This document shows, in pieces, positions 1 through 9,624 of a DNA stretch of 64,000 bases (the first letter of the stretch is position 1; each line of letters opens with the position of its first letter). This DNA comes from Sphingobium amiense (GTDB lineage Bacteria > Pseudomonadota > Alphaproteobacteria > Sphingomonadales > Sphingomonadaceae). Where the stretch lies: contig NZ_AP018664.1 in NCBI RefSeq assembly GCF_003967075.1, positions 1,178,001-1,242,000 of the forward strand, read 5' to 3'. The translations under genes and the position numbers were made by a program. The notes under the pieces are model-generated. The model was given only the letters and a program-made list of their open reading frames with translations. It did not search any database and was not told where the DNA came from.

Positions 1-1
1 C

Positions 2-457
2 CGGGCGCAATATGCTGACCTGCGCATCTGGCTGCCCGCTGACATCCTGACCAAGACCGACCGCATGAGCATGGCCGTCAGTCTGGAAGCGCGCGAACCT
101 CTGCTCGACTATCGCCTCGTCGAATTCGCCGCCCGCCTTCCGGTCGCCCAGCGCATTCGCGGTAACAGCGGCAAATATCTGATGAAGAAGGCGATGGAGC
201 CGTTCCTGCCGCAGGACATCCTCTACCGGCAGAAAATGGGCTTCGTGACGCCCATCAGCGCATGGTTCCGCGGCGCTCTGGCCGGGGAAGCGACTGCCAT
301 CGCGGGCGGCTCTGCCTTGGCTCGAACCGAATGGTTCGATGCGCGGATGCTCGGCAAGGTCGCCGCCGACCATCGCGCGGGCGTGTCCGATCATGGTCGG
401 CTGCTGTGGCAGTTGCTGATGCTGGACAAGGCGCTGACCCGCCTGTTCGCCGCATGA
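2..457 (+). CDS. Asparagine synthase-type amidotransferase, C-terminal part (5' end outside window)
   Basis: Reading frame 2 is open from the window edge and ends in TGA at 455-457. The visible 151 residues match the C-terminal synthetase domain of glutamine-hydrolysing asparagine synthases: the segment [18 protein letters not shown] followed by [12 protein letters not shown] is the conserved ATP-pyrophosphatase-side motif, and [14 protein letters not shown] is a typical C-terminal block. Such proteins amidate free Asp or, in exopolysaccharide and exosortase gene clusters, sugar or peptide carboxylates. The next gene is a sugar transferase that starts inside this stop codon (ATGA overlap), so the two are translationally coupled and a polysaccharide role is more likely than plain asparagine synthesis. 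The N-terminal glutaminase domain is not visible. Confidence 0.85.
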   Translation, partial: RAQYADLRIWLPADILTKTDRMSMAVSLEAREPLLDYRLVEFAARLPVAQRIRGNSGKYLMKKAMEPFLPQDILYRQKMGFVTPISAWFRGALAGEATAIAGGSALARTEWFDARMLGKVAADHRAGVSDHGRLLWQLLMLDKALTRLFAA

Positions 458-1869
458 CCTCACCCTTGCAACCGATGCCGGGCAGTGCCAACGGGCGCGG
501 CATGACTGACCGGAAAAGGACGACCGTCTCCAAGGAAATGGTGCGCCTGCGCCTCTATGTCCTGTGCCTTGCGGGGGACATGGCGGGGCTTTTCTGCGCG
601 TTCCTTGCCGCCAACTGGTTCGTGCTTGGTGCGCTCTGGGGCGAGCCGGGCAAGCCCCACGGACTCGTCATGTTCGCGATGATCGCGCCGCTTTATGCCC
701 TGCTCGGCATCAAGGGCGGCGCTTATGGGATCGCCACCATCGAGCGGGTGCGGCGCGGCATATCGCGCGCGCTCTGGGCGCTGGTGCAGGCGGCGCTGCT
801 GATGCTGCTGATCGTCTATCTCGGCAAGATCGCCGAGCAACTGTCGCGTCTGACCTTCGTCACCGGCCTTGTGCTGGGCGGCGGCGCGCTGGCGGCGGTG
901 CGGCTGGCGGTGGCGCGGATCGCCGTGCGGACGCTGGGCGAAGTGCCGCACCTGACTGCCGTCATCCTCGATGGCGTCAGCATCGACGCCGGACCGCATG
1001 TCGATATGATTGAGGCGCAGGCGGCGGGGCTGCATCCTGAACGGCACGACGCGGACATGGCGGCGCGGCTGGCGGCGGCGGCTGGCACGGCGGAGCGCGT
1101 GATCGTCGCCTGCCCGCTGGAACGCATGGACGACTGGTCGGCGGCCCTGAAGTCGCTGTCGGCGCGAGGGGAGATCGTCGTGCCCGAACTGCTGCGCTTC
1201 GCCCCGGCGCGGGTCGACCAGTTTGGCGGGCAACCCACGATCATCGTCGCGGGCGGTCCGCTGATGTTCCGCGACCGGCTCATCAAGCGGCTGTTCGACC
1301 TGCTGCTGGCGAGCATCGCGACGGTCCTCCTGTCGCCGATCCTGATCGCCGCTGCGCTGGCGATCAAGCTGACCAGCCCCGGCCCGATTCTCTTCCGCCA
1401 GCCCCGTATCGGCAAGGATGCACGGCCCTTTTCCATCTACAAGTTCCGTTCGATGCGCGCGGAGATGAGCGATCACAAGGCGGCGACGCTGACGAAGCGC
1501 GACGATGACCGGGTGACGCCGGTTGGGGCGTTCCTGCGCCGGAGCAGCATCGACGAACTGCCGCAGCTCTTCAATGTGCTGCTCGGTGACATGAGCATCG
1601 TCGGCCCGCGCCCCCATGCCGCGGCCGCCAAAGCCGGGGACAGCCTTTATTGGGAAGTCGATGCGCGATACTGGGCGCGGCATTGCATCAAACCGGGCAT
1701 GACCGGCCTCGCGCAGGTGCGCGGGCATCGGGGCGCGACAGATCATCATCAGGATCTGATCGACCGGCTCCAGTCAGACCTCGAATATGTGAGCGACTGG
1801 TCGATCTGGCGCGACCTGCGCATCATCGTGGCGACGCTGGGCGTCCTGTTCCACCACAAGGCCTATTGA
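454..1869 (+). CDS. Exopolysaccharide polyprenyl-phosphate sugar-1-phosphate transferase
   Basis: 471 residues. The N-terminal half has several hydrophobic stretches (about residues 30-140) and a loosely conserved nucleotide-binding-like region. The C-terminal ~200 residues are a bacterial sugar transferase domain: a membrane segment after [20 protein letters not shown], then [41 protein letters not shown] and GPRPH, and a closing [12 protein letters not shown]. The family moves a sugar phosphate from a nucleotide sugar onto undecaprenyl phosphate at the inner membrane, the first step of repeat-unit assembly. The ATG at 454 overlaps the upstream amidotransferase stop; an internal ATG near residue 17 (MTDRKRT) is an alternative start. 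Sugar specificity cannot be read from the sequence. Confidence 0.85.
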   Translation: MTSPLQPMPGSANGRGMTDRKRTTVSKEMVRLRLYVLCLAGDMAGLFCAFLAANWFVLGALWGEPGKPHGLVMFAMIAPLYALLGIKGGAYGIATIERVRRGISRALWALVQAALLMLLIVYLGKIAEQLSRLTFVTGLVLGGGALAAVRLAVARIAVRTLGEVPHLTAVILDGVSIDAGPHVDMIEAQAAGLHPERHDADMAARLAAAAGTAERVIVACPLERMDDWSAALKSLSARGEIVVPELLRFAPARVDQFGGQPTIIVAGGPLMFRDRLIKRLFDLLLASIATVLLSPILIAAALAIKLTSPGPILFRQPRIGKDARPFSIYKFRSMRAEMSDHKAATLTKRDDDRVTPVGAFLRRSSIDELPQLFNVLLGDMSIVGPRPHAAAAKAGDSLYWEVDARYWARHCIKPGMTGLAQVRGHRGATDHHQDLIDRLQSDLEYVSDWSIWRDLRIIVATLGVLFHHKAY

Positions 1870-1878
1870 AGCGGGGCT

Positions 1879-3579
1879 TCACTGCCCCTTCACATAGACC
1901 CGCTTGCCGCCGATCCAAGTTTCCAGCACCTGCGTCTGGCGGATGTCCGCCGCAGAAGCAGCCGAAATGTCCCGGTCGATCAGGACGAAGTCGGCGCGCT
2001 GGCCGGGCTGGAGACTGCCGAACCTCTTTTCAGCAAAGCCCGCATAGGCCGCCTGCCGCGTAAAGCCATCGAGCGCCGCTTCGAAGCCGATCCGCTGGTC
2101 GGGCATCCATCCGCCCACCGGCTGCCCCTGCGAGTCTTCGCGGCTCATCGCGACGGCGATCCCGGCGAAGGGGTTGGGGCTTTCGACCGGCACGTCCGAT
2201 CCGAACGCAAGCGGCACGCCATTGTCGAGCATCGTCTTCCACGCATAAGCGCCCTTCAGCCGGGCTTCGCCCAGACGCGCGGTCGCCATGCGCCAGTCGG
2301 ACGCTTCATGCACCGGCTGCATGGAGGCGACGACCCCCAGCGGCTTGAAGCGGGGCAGGTCGGCAGGGTCGATAATCTGCGCATGTTCGATGCGCCAGCG
2401 CCGGTCGCCCTTGTAAGTGTCGTTCAGTTCCTCGACCGCGTTCAGCACCTCGCGGTTGGCGGCGTCGCCGATAGCGTGGACGGCGACCTGAAAATTGTCC
2501 ATCGCCGCCCGGCTCATGATATTGCGGAGCTGTGTGTCGGAAATCATCGGCAGGCCGCGCTGGCCGGGCGCATCGGCATAGTCCGCGCGCAGCCACGCCC
2601 CGCGCGACCCGAGTGCGCCGTCGAGCAGCAGCTTGATCCCGCCCATGCGCAGATGGTCGTCATAGAGCCACGGCGTCGGCTCCGGCCCGGCGATCATCAC
2701 CATATTGTCGAGGCCCATGGCGTAGGACATGATCCGCACGCGCAGGGCGCCGCGGTCGGCGGAACGGCGGAACGCCTGCCAGTCCTCTATGCTGGTGCCC
2801 ATGTCGGCGATACTGGTGATGCCGACCGCCAGCAGCGCGCGCTGCGCCTTTTCGAGCGCGATGTCCCGGTCCTTGGGCGCGGGCGGCGGGACGATGCGCT
2901 GGATGAGATCCATCGCTTTGTCGACGAAGACTCCGGCAGGCTGGCCCGCCGCCATTTCTATCCGGCCCCCGGTCGGCGATTTGGTCGATGCGGTCACGCC
3001 TGACGCACGGATCGCGGCGCTGTTGGCCCAGCCCGCATGGCCGTCCACCCGCTCCAGCCAGACCGGCGTCGCGTTTTCGGCGGCATCGAGTTCAGCGGCA
3101 GTGGGGAAACGGCCGAGACCCCATTTTTCCTGATTCCACCCCGTCCCGATCACCCATTTGAGGCCCGGATTCGCCTGAACATAGGTGCGGATCTTCGCCT
3201 GCGCTTCGGTGAGCGATTTCGTATCCGACAGGTCCAGCGTCACGAGCGAAAGGCCATAGCCCATCACATGCCCGTGCCCGTCGATGAGGCCGGGGATCAG
3301 CGTCCTGCCGCCCGCATCCAGCTTGAACGCCGGACCTTTGGGGCGTTCGGGCCAGGGCTGGCCGCGCTTGGGCTTTTTGGGCTTATATTCCGGTTCCTGA
3401 TAGCGGCCCTGCACGAGCTTCTCGACCTTGCCATCGTCGTCGATGACGAGCGCGCCGAACCGCACGATCCTGCCGCCGGAGTCCAGCGCGATGCCGTTCA
3501 CATTGTCGATAACGCCCGATGCCAGCGCGGGGAAGGGCAGGGCGAGCGCGGCGAGGGCCGTGAAGAGGCGCGCCTTCAT
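1879..3579 (-). CDS. Exported YtcJ-type metal-dependent amidohydrolase
   Basis: 566 residues starting MKARLFTALAALALPFPALA, a clear signal peptide, so the enzyme is probably periplasmic. Amidohydrolase superfamily marks are present in order: DGHGHVMGYG (HxH metal ligands, about residue 100), a lysine-bearing IKLLLDGALGSRGAW, VAVHAIGDAANREVL, RIEHAQIIDP, AFGSDVPVESPNP (late metal Asp) and the composite C-terminal strand GQRADFVLIDRDI. Length and layout fit the YtcJ/AmiC-like group, which hydrolyses amide or cyclic-amide bonds; the substrate is unknown. The start codon overlaps the stop of the upstream dehydrogenase by four bases (ATGA), so the two form a minus-strand operon. Confidence 0.85.
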   Translation of the reverse strand: MKARLFTALAALALPFPALASGVIDNVNGIALDSGGRIVRFGALVIDDDGKVEKLVQGRYQEPEYKPKKPKRGQPWPERPKGPAFKLDAGGRTLIPGLIDGHGHVMGYGLSLVTLDLSDTKSLTEAQAKIRTYVQANPGLKWVIGTGWNQEKWGLGRFPTAAELDAAENATPVWLERVDGHAGWANSAAIRASGVTASTKSPTGGRIEMAAGQPAGVFVDKAMDLIQRIVPPPAPKDRDIALEKAQRALLAVGITSIADMGTSIEDWQAFRRSADRGALRVRIMSYAMGLDNMVMIAGPEPTPWLYDDHLRMGGIKLLLDGALGSRGAWLRADYADAPGQRGLPMISDTQLRNIMSRAAMDNFQVAVHAIGDAANREVLNAVEELNDTYKGDRRWRIEHAQIIDPADLPRFKPLGVVASMQPVHEASDWRMATARLGEARLKGAYAWKTMLDNGVPLAFGSDVPVESPNPFAGIAVAMSREDSQGQPVGGWMPDQRIGFEAALDGFTRQAAYAGFAEKRFGSLQPGQRADFVLIDRDISAASAADIRQTQVLETWIGGKRVYVKGQ

Positions 3580-4445
3580 ACGCGGGTGATCCGCCGGACG
3601 AGCGAACTCGTGTCCTGACGGTTGCCGCCCATCGCCTGAACGTCGGCGTAGAATTGATCGACCATCGCCGTCACCGGCAGGGTGGCGCCGTTTGCCCGCG
3701 CTTCCTCCAGCGCGAGCCCCAGATCCTTGCGCATCCAGTCGATCGCAAAGCCGAAATCGAAACTGTCCTGCGCCATCGTCTTCCACCGGTTCTCCATCTG
3801 CCAGCTTTGCGCGGCCCCGCCCGAGATCGCTTCGAACACCCGATCCAGATCCAGATCGGCGGCCTGCGCGAAGCGCAGCGCTTCGGACAGGCCTTGGAGA
3901 ACGCCGCCGATGCAGATCTGGTTCACCATCTTTGTCGTCTGACCCGCGCCCGCGCCGCCGACATGGACGATGCGCGCGGCATAGGCCTGCATGACGATCC
4001 GCGCAGCGGCTACGGCGGCGTCGCTGCCCCCGCACATGATCGACAGGCGGCCATTTTCCGCGCCCGCCTGACCACCCGACACAGGCGCGTCCACCGTATG
4101 AACGCCGCGGCTTTCGCCCTCCACGAAAAGCTGGCGGGCGATGCGCGCGGACACGGTGGTATGGTCGATGAAAAGGCTGCCTTCCCGCATGGACCGGAAT
4201 GCGCCTTCGCGGCCCAGCGTGATCTGCGACAGGTCATCGTCGTTGCCGACGCAGCTTATGACGATGTCCGCACCCTCCGCCGCCTTCGCCGGGCTGATCG
4301 CGACTTCGCCGCCATAGGCTTCCGCCCAGACCTTCGCCTTGCCGATGGACCGGTTGTAGACGGTGAGGCGATGACCCGCCTGCGCCAGATGCCCCGCCAT
4401 CGGGCCGCCCATGACGCCCAGGCCGATAAACGCGATGTTAGCCAT
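3576..4445 (-). CDS. 3-hydroxyisobutyrate dehydrogenase family NAD(P)-dependent oxidoreductase
   Basis: 289 residues. The N-terminal Rossmann fold begins MANIAFIGLGVMGGPMAGHL (GxGxxG), followed by the family substrate-binding motif DAPVSGGQAGAENG near residue 120, GGAGAGQTTKMVNQ with the catalytic lysine near residue 170, and the conserved MRKDLGLALEEA segment. The family includes MmsB (valine breakdown), GarR and GlyR1-type reductases, so the exact substrate is open. An in-frame extension to 4520 exists, but the Rossmann strand needs the start at 4445. Divergent from ilvA with about 95 bp between starts; the 3' end overlaps the amidohydrolase start. Confidence 0.85.
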   Translation of the reverse strand: MANIAFIGLGVMGGPMAGHLAQAGHRLTVYNRSIGKAKVWAEAYGGEVAISPAKAAEGADIVISCVGNDDDLSQITLGREGAFRSMREGSLFIDHTTVSARIARQLFVEGESRGVHTVDAPVSGGQAGAENGRLSIMCGGSDAAVAAARIVMQAYAARIVHVGGAGAGQTTKMVNQICIGGVLQGLSEALRFAQAADLDLDRVFEAISGGAAQSWQMENRWKTMAQDSFDFGFAIDWMRKDLGLALEEARANGATLPVTAMVDQFYADVQAMGGNRQDTSSLVRRITRV

Positions 4446-4540
4446 ATGCCTCGTGCATTTGATGCGTGCGCCCCTGCCATACGGAGAGTTTTCCGACAGT
4501 GCCAGTTCCTTCGCGGGCAATTTTCGGTTAGGGGCGGCGC

Positions 4541-5788
4541 ATGAATACGCTTGCCCGGATCGAAAGCGCCCTGCCGCTGCCCATCACCGTCGATGACATC
4601 CTTGCCGCGCGCACCCGCATCGCGGGCGCCATCGTCAAGACGCCGACGCTGATTAGCCAGACGCTTTCGGACATGCTGGGCTGCAAGGTTTACCTGAAGT
4701 TCGAGAATCTCCAGTTCACCGCCGCCTACAAGGAGCGCGGCGCGCTCAACCGTCTTCTGCAACTCGACGAGGCGTCGAAGACAAAGGGCGTGATTGCGGC
4801 GTCGGCGGGCAACCATGCGCAGGGTCTTGCCTATCATGGCAAGCGTCTCGGCGTGCCGGTCACCATCGTCATGCCGACGACGACCCCGATCGTTAAGGTG
4901 ACGCAGACGCGCGGCCATGGCGCGACGGTGGTGCAATATGGCGAGAAGTTCGACGACGCCTACGCCTATGCCCGCAAACTGGAGGTAGAGCAGGGGCTGA
5001 CCTTCATTCACCCCTTCGACGAACCGGACATCATGGCGGGGCAGGGCACCGTTGCGCTCGAAATGCTGGAGGATGCGCCGGAAATCGACACGCTGGTGAT
5101 CCCCATCGGCGGTGGCGGCCTGTTTTCCGGCATGGCGACGGCGGCCCGAGCGATGAAGCCCGACATTCAGGTGATGGGCGTGCAGGCGGAACTCTATCCG
5201 TCGATGTATAACTACATCAAGGGCGACGAGTTGGCCTGCGACGGCGATACGCTCGCCGAGGGCATCGCCGTCAAGCAGCCGGGCGAGATCACGCGCCGCG
5301 TCGTCGAACGGCTGGCGGACGATGTGCTGCTGGTGACGGAACGGACGCTGGAGGAAGCGGTCAGCCTGCTGCTCCAGATCGAAAAGACCGTCGTCGAGGG
5401 AGCGGGGGCGGCGGGTCTCGCGGCGCTGCTCACCCATCGGGATCGATTCGTGGGCCGCCATGTCGGGCTGGTGCTGACGGGCGGCAACATCGACACGCGG
5501 CTGCTCGCCAACGTGCTGCTGCGCGACCTTGCGCGGTCCGGGCGGCTGGCGCGCCTTCGCATCATCCTTCAGGACAGGCCCGGCGCTCTGTTCCATGTGG
5601 CGCGCATCTTCGATCAGGAAGCGGTCAACATCCTCGAACTGTCGCACCAGCGCATTTTCACCAACCTGCCGGCCAAGGGACTGAGCCTCGACGTCGAGTG
5701 CGAGACGCGCGACGGGAGCCATCTCCAGCGTCTGATCGCGGCGCTCAAGGAAGCGGGTTACGAGGTCGCGCCGATCGAGGTGGCCTGA
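4541..5788 (+). CDS. ilvA: Threonine ammonia-lyase (threonine dehydratase) with C-terminal ACT-like domain
   Basis: 415 residues. PLP fold-type II enzyme: the Schiff-base lysine lies in FTAAYKERGALNRL (about residue 65), SAGNHAQGLAYH binds the phosphate-side loop, and IPIGGGGLFSGMA is the glycine-rich PLP phosphate-binding loop. The last ~80 residues (LRIILQDRPGALFHVARIF) look like an ACT domain. The reaction is L-threonine to 2-oxobutanoate plus ammonia, the entry step to isoleucine. The length fits the ~400-residue one-ACT form rather than the ~510-residue two-ACT E. coli IlvA. A second paralogue lacking the ACT part lies at 23639-24637. Gene symbol by family; a catabolic role is possible. 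Confidence 0.85.
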   Translation: MNTLARIESALPLPITVDDILAARTRIAGAIVKTPTLISQTLSDMLGCKVYLKFENLQFTAAYKERGALNRLLQLDEASKTKGVIAASAGNHAQGLAYHGKRLGVPVTIVMPTTTPIVKVTQTRGHGATVVQYGEKFDDAYAYARKLEVEQGLTFIHPFDEPDIMAGQGTVALEMLEDAPEIDTLVIPIGGGGLFSGMATAARAMKPDIQVMGVQAELYPSMYNYIKGDELACDGDTLAEGIAVKQPGEITRRVVERLADDVLLVTERTLEEAVSLLLQIEKTVVEGAGAAGLAALLTHRDRFVGRHVGLVLTGGNIDTRLLANVLLRDLARSGRLARLRIILQDRPGALFHVARIFDQEAVNILELSHQRIFTNLPAKGLSLDVECETRDGSHLQRLIAALKEAGYEVAPIEVA

Positions 5789-5900
5789 ACTGTCATCGTT
5801 CAGCAATTTTCGTGGTAAATCCCCTTTTCTCGCGCGCGCGGGGAAGGCATAACGGCACGATGATGGGCAGGGCGCGGATGGGAGAATCGGGGGGCGAGGC

Positions 5901-6710
5901 GTGACAGCCGCGTTCCGATTCCCGCGCTTCTTCGTCACCAATCCTTCGCCTTGCCCCTACCTTCCGGGCAAGAGCGAACGGAAGGTGTTTACAGAGCTTA
6001 GCGGCGACAATGCGTCCGAACTGAATGACGCGCTGGGCCGCATCGGTTTTCGCCGCAGCCAGAACGTCGCCTACAGGCCGAGTTGCGCCGAATGTTCGGC
6101 CTGCGTTTCGGTGCGCGTCTTGGCCAAACAGTTCACGCCCAACGCCACGCAGCGCAAGCTGATCCGTCGCAACAGCGACCTTCAGGTAACGGCGTGCAAG
6201 CCCTGGTCGACGGAGGAGCAATATGCGCTGCTTCAGCGCTATCTCCACGCGCGGCATCCGGGCGGCGGCATGACCGAGATGGACGAGATGGACTTTGCCG
6301 ACATGGTCGAACAGACCCCGGTCGACAGCTATGTCGTTGAATATCGCGAGCCGGGCGTGGGCGGGCGGCCCGGCAAGCTGGTGGGCGCGTGCCTTACCGA
6401 CCGGCAGGGTGACGGGCTGTCGATGATCTACAGCTTCTTCGACACCGAATTGCCGCACCGGCAGGGGCTGGGCAACTTTATCATCATGGATCACCTGACG
6501 CGCGCGGCGGCGGCGGGCCTGCCCTATGTGTATCTCGGCTATTGGGTCCAGGGGTCGCAGCGGATGCAGTATAAGATCCGCTATCGCCCGCTCGAAAAAC
6601 TCAGCCGCCATGGCTGGGTGCCGTTCGAGCCGGAATGCGGCGATGCAGGAGCCGGTGAAGGCATCGACACGTCGATGCCGCAGGAACTGGCGGCGATCCT
6701 GGGCCGCTGA
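5901..6710 (+). CDS. bpt: Aspartate/glutamate leucyltransferase (N-end rule, Bpt)
   Basis: 269 residues from a GTG start preceded by GGGGCGAGGC. Family marks: [17 protein letters not shown] near the N-terminus, the cysteine pair region [15 protein letters not shown] (about residues 60-70), [18 protein letters not shown], and [20 protein letters not shown]. This matches bacterial protein transferases of the ATE1 fold that attach Leu from Leu-tRNA to N-terminal Asp or Glu, marking proteins for ClpS/ClpAP. The ATE1-type YKxRxxPLE signature (YKIRYRPLE) is present. Followed by a terminator-like hairpin. Confidence 0.9.
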   Translation: MTAAFRFPRFFVTNPSPCPYLPGKSERKVFTELSGDNASELNDALGRIGFRRSQNVAYRPSCAECSACVSVRVLAKQFTPNATQRKLIRRNSDLQVTACKPWSTEEQYALLQRYLHARHPGGGMTEMDEMDFADMVEQTPVDSYVVEYREPGVGGRPGKLVGACLTDRQGDGLSMIYSFFDTELPHRQGLGNFIIMDHLTRAAAAGLPYVYLGYWVQGSQRMQYKIRYRPLEKLSRHGWVPFEPECGDAGAGEGIDTSMPQELAAILGR

Positions 6711-6718
6711 GAGCGATG

Positions 6719-6743
6719 GCCGCTCCCGAAGGAGCGGCGCTTT
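6719..6743 (+). terminator. Hairpin terminator downstream of bpt
   Basis: Perfect 8-bp stem GCCGCTCC-CGAA-GGAGCGGC at 6719-6738 followed by GCTTT. It lies between the bpt stop and the convergent minus-strand gene ending at 6750, so it may serve both. The T tract is short. Confidence 0.6.
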
Positions 6744-6749
6744 ACTCGA

Positions 6750-7769
6750 TCATTTGCAACGACAGGCGGCGTGGCGGCGAACCGGTTTGCGATACGCGAC
6801 CCTTTCGGTGACGTAGGTCGTCGTTGTCGTCGTTGTCACGGCAGGCTGGACAGTCACGGTGGTGACGATCGGCGCGGGATAATAATAGCCCCCGGACACA
6901 TAACCGCCCGCAGGTGCTGCCCCCCAATGCGGAGCGGCGGCATAGGGGGGAATCGGATAATCCACGCCCGCGCCCCTTACCTGCCCTTCGAACCGGCCAT
7001 CATAGGTGCCGCTTACCTTGCGCCCGTCGTCAGTCGTCCATGTGCCGGTCCAGCGGCCTTCATAATCATTGTGTGTGGTGACGCTGTCGTCGCCATAATC
7101 ATAGCTGCCGTCATAGGCTGCACCGGGGCGATGATGTGGCGGTGGGGGCGAGGCTTCGCCACGGGGGCCATCCTCCGCCCTGTCTATCGCCGCACCTGCG
7201 ACAGCGCCGACGCCCGCGCCGATCAGGGTGCCAGCCGTCCGGTTGCCGCGCCCCGCGATGCGGTTCCCCGCCACGCCTCCGACCACGGCACCGATGGCCG
7301 CGCCGCCGACGCCATCGTCGCGACGCGGCGCGCCCTCGGCATAGTCTTCGTCCGGGCCATAGCCGCCTTCATAGCGGTTCCAGTCGACATCGCTGCGATA
7401 ATCGGTGATCCGGCCATAGCGGTCGGTCATGACCGCATCGTCATAATAGCGCGACCAGCCATAGCCATAGGCAGGCGCGGGAAGGCCATAAGCGCCGTAA
7501 TTTCCGATATAATAATTGGGGCTGACCCAGTAGCGCGGCAGCACATAGCCGACGACAGGGCGGCGATAGGCGCTCCAGCCGCCCGGCGCGCGCCATCCCG
7601 CATACCAGCGCCCCTGATAGCGTGGACCCCAGCGATGACCGCCCTGCCATGCAACGCCCGGTCGTCCCATATGAGCGCCGGGGCGCGGACCGCCCTTAGC
7701 TATCGCAGGACCGGACAAGGCGGCTATCATGGCGCTTGCACCCACAGCCAGGCAGACGGAAATCTTCAT
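6750..7769 (-). CDS. Exported RcnB-like, tyrosine/glycine-rich protein with glycine-zipper (17 kDa antigen-like) segment
   Basis: 339 residues with a signal peptide (MKISVCLAVGASAMIAAL, cleavage likely after AIA). The N-terminal third is rich in W, Y, G and R with RcnB-like runs such as GWRAPGGWSAYRRPVVGYVLP. The middle has alternating small residues (GGAAIGAVVGGVAGNRIAG, then GTLIGAGVGAVAGAA), a glycine-zipper 2TM motif typical of outer-membrane or periplasmic antigen proteins. The C-terminal third is low-complexity and ends in a basic, cysteine-containing tail. ATG at 7769 chosen because it begins the signal peptide. Function unknown; an envelope role is likely. Confidence 0.7.
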   Translation of the reverse strand: MKISVCLAVGASAMIAALSGPAIAKGGPRPGAHMGRPGVAWQGGHRWGPRYQGRWYAGWRAPGGWSAYRRPVVGYVLPRYWVSPNYYIGNYGAYGLPAPAYGYGWSRYYDDAVMTDRYGRITDYRSDVDWNRYEGGYGPDEDYAEGAPRRDDGVGGAAIGAVVGGVAGNRIAGRGNRTAGTLIGAGVGAVAGAAIDRAEDGPRGEASPPPPHHRPGAAYDGSYDYGDDSVTTHNDYEGRWTGTWTTDDGRKVSGTYDGRFEGQVRGAGVDYPIPPYAAAPHWGAAPAGGYVSGGYYYPAPIVTTVTVQPAVTTTTTTTYVTERVAYRKPVRRHAACRCK

Positions 7770-7896
7770 GAACGACGCTCCCTGTTGCACGCCGACGAAA
7801 GGCGGGCTGATCGCATGGTAACCCTTCGTTTAGCATGATGCACCGCCGCCATCCATTCGCGGAGCAGCGGTAATCTGTCCCGAAACGGGGCGTGCG

Positions 7897-8382
7897 CTAG
7901 GCCAGACGAGGCGCGACCTTTGCCACCAGCGCCTCCAGTGCACGGGCGTCGTCGACATCGAAGCGCGCGGGCACGGGACTGTCCAGATCGAGGACGCCGA
8001 TCAGCTGCCCGTCATGGATGACAGGCACAACGATTTCAGATGCGCTCGCCGTATCGCACGCGATGTGTCCGGGAAAGGCATGGACATCCGGCACCAGTTG
8101 CGTTTCGCGGGTCGCTGCGGCGGCCCCGCAAACGCCGCGGCCCATCGGGATGCGGATACAGGCTGGCCTACCGATGAAGGGGCCAAGAACCAGTTCGCTC
8201 CCCACCATACGATAGAACCCCGCCCAGTTCAGATCCGGCAAGAACTGCCAGATGAGCGCGGCAAGATTGGCCATATTGGCAATAGCGTCAGGCTCCCCGG
8301 CCGTCAGCGCGTCGGCGGCGGACAGGAGATCGGCATGTAGTGTCTGGCGGTCTGCGGGGTCGGTAGGCGCGAAATCATACAT
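7897..8382 (-). CDS. msrC: GAF-domain free methionine-(R)-sulfoxide reductase
   Basis: 161 residues, a single GAF domain. Motifs of fRMsr proteins are visible: NWAGFYRM, LGPFIGRPACIRIPMGRGVCG, and ETQLVPDVHAFPGHIACD, giving the three conserved cysteines that carry out sulfoxide reduction, then SEIVVPV and GVLDLDSP. The reaction is free Met-(R)-sulfoxide to Met, a cytosolic oxidative repair activity. The start at 8382 (MYDFAP) fits the usual length better than the in-frame extension to 8403. Confidence 0.85.
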   Translation of the reverse strand: MYDFAPTDPADRQTLHADLLSAADALTAGEPDAIANMANLAALIWQFLPDLNWAGFYRMVGSELVLGPFIGRPACIRIPMGRGVCGAAAATRETQLVPDVHAFPGHIACDTASASEIVVPVIHDGQLIGVLDLDSPVPARFDVDDARALEALVAKVAPRLA

Positions 8383-8485
8383 GCGTCCGATATAGGGCCG
8401 CATTCGCGCTATAACCAGCCGACAAAAAGAGGGAGTACGACGCTTGCGCGGTCGAGCCAGTTCCGGGCGGCGCCTTCTGTGGTCG

Positions 8486-8893
8486 TCATCCGTCTATCCG
8501 CACCCTGCCGCGCGCCTGCTTCACCGATCCGCGCGCTTTCTTGGCGTCGATGCGGCGCGCCTTTGCAGCCTTGCCGGGCTTGGTTGCGATGCGGCGGGCG
8601 TCGCGTTCCATGGCTTTGGCGATCATGTCGCCCAGGCGGTCGCGGGCGTCCTGACGATTGGCTTCCTGCGTCCGGAAGCGGTTGGCCTGAATGACGATTT
8701 CGTTCGCGGAGGTCAGCCGCGATCCCGCCAGTTCCTTGATCTTGCGATAGGCGTGCACCGGCAGGCCGAGGCGGAAAAGGCTGACGCGCAGTTGCACCGC
8801 CGTCGCGACCTTGTTCACATTCTGACCGCCCGGGCCGCCGCCGGTGATGAAACGCTCTTCCAGCGCATCTTCGGGAATCTCAAAGTCCGGCAT
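8486..8893 (-). CDS. arfB: Alternative ribosome-rescue factor ArfB (YaeJ), peptidyl-tRNA hydrolase
   Basis: 135 residues. FITGGGPGGQNVNKVATAVQLR carries the GGQ catalytic motif of class I release factors, here near the N-terminus without a codon-recognition domain, as in ArfB. The C-terminal ~40 residues are very basic (KPGKAAKARRIDAKKARG), matching the ArfB tail that enters the empty mRNA channel of stalled ribosomes. The start overlaps the 3' end of the upstream pseudouridine synthase gene by 14 bp, so the two minus-strand genes are co-transcribed. Confidence 0.9.
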   Translation of the reverse strand: MPDFEIPEDALEERFITGGGPGGQNVNKVATAVQLRVSLFRLGLPVHAYRKIKELAGSRLTSANEIVIQANRFRTQEANRQDARDRLGDMIAKAMERDARRIATKPGKAAKARRIDAKKARGSVKQARGRVRIDG

Positions 8894-9596
8894 CGTCCAG
8901 CATTTCCGGCGTAAAGCCAGCCGTGGCGAAGGTTGCGGGCAGGGGGGCGGTCGCCTGCGCCGGGGGCTTGTCGCCGCGGGGCACGCTCAGGAACCGGCTA
9001 TGGAGCAGCATCGGCCCTTCTCCCCTGCCATAAACGGGGTCGCCCATGATGCCGAAACCCAGACCATGTTCCGCATGGACGCGGATCTGGTGGGTGCGGC
9101 CGGTTTCGGGTGTGAAGGCGACGAGCGCGCGTCCGCCATGTTCGGCGATCTTGCGCCAGTGCGTGACGGCGGCCTTGCCCGCCTTCGCCGCGATCATGCG
9201 CCAGCCCTGTGTCGGGCTGCTCACCTTCTTGAGCGACAGCGCGATTGTGCCCTCTTCCTCCGCTGGCACCCCGTCGAGCACCGCGACATAGCGTTTGGTG
9301 ACGGTGCCCGCCTCGAACGCGGCGGCGAACCGCTTGTGCGCCTTGGGATTGCGGGCGAGGAGCAGGCAGCCGCTGGTATCCCGGTCAAGCCGGTGAACGG
9401 GCAGCGGCCAGCGCTGAAAGCCGAACGTCAGCGACGACAGATGATTTTCCAGCGACATCGACCCATCGCGCGGGGCGTCCACCGGGAGGCCCGAAGGTTT
9501 ATCGAGGATCAGCGCCTCGCCGTCTATGAACAGCACATGGTCGGTAAGCAGAGGCAAATGGAAGTCCGATCGGAAGGGGGTGAGCGGTTGACGCAA
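8880..9596 (-). CDS. RluA-family RNA pseudouridine synthase
   Basis: 238 residues. The catalytic motif HRLDRDTSGCLLLAR (Asp nucleophile) is preceded by LILDKPSGLPVD, and the KRYVAVLDG and PETGRTHQIRVHAEHGL blocks are all RluA-class. No S4 domain is present. I place the start at a TTG (9596) because AGGAAGG lies 5 bases upstream and the open extension beyond it lacks family similarity. The substrate (rRNA or tRNA position) cannot be told from the sequence. Divergent from the acyltransferase gene, whose start is under 30 bp away. Confidence 0.8.
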   Translation of the reverse strand: MRQPLTPFRSDFHLPLLTDHVLFIDGEALILDKPSGLPVDAPRDGSMSLENHLSSLTFGFQRWPLPVHRLDRDTSGCLLLARNPKAHKRFAAAFEAGTVTKRYVAVLDGVPAEEEGTIALSLKKVSSPTQGWRMIAAKAGKAAVTHWRKIAEHGGRALVAFTPETGRTHQIRVHAEHGLGFGIMGDPVYGRGEGPMLLHSRFLSVPRGDKPPAQATAPLPATFATAGFTPEMLDDAGL

Positions 9597-9624
9597 TCGC
9601 GCCTTCCTATAGGTCGTGGTGGCG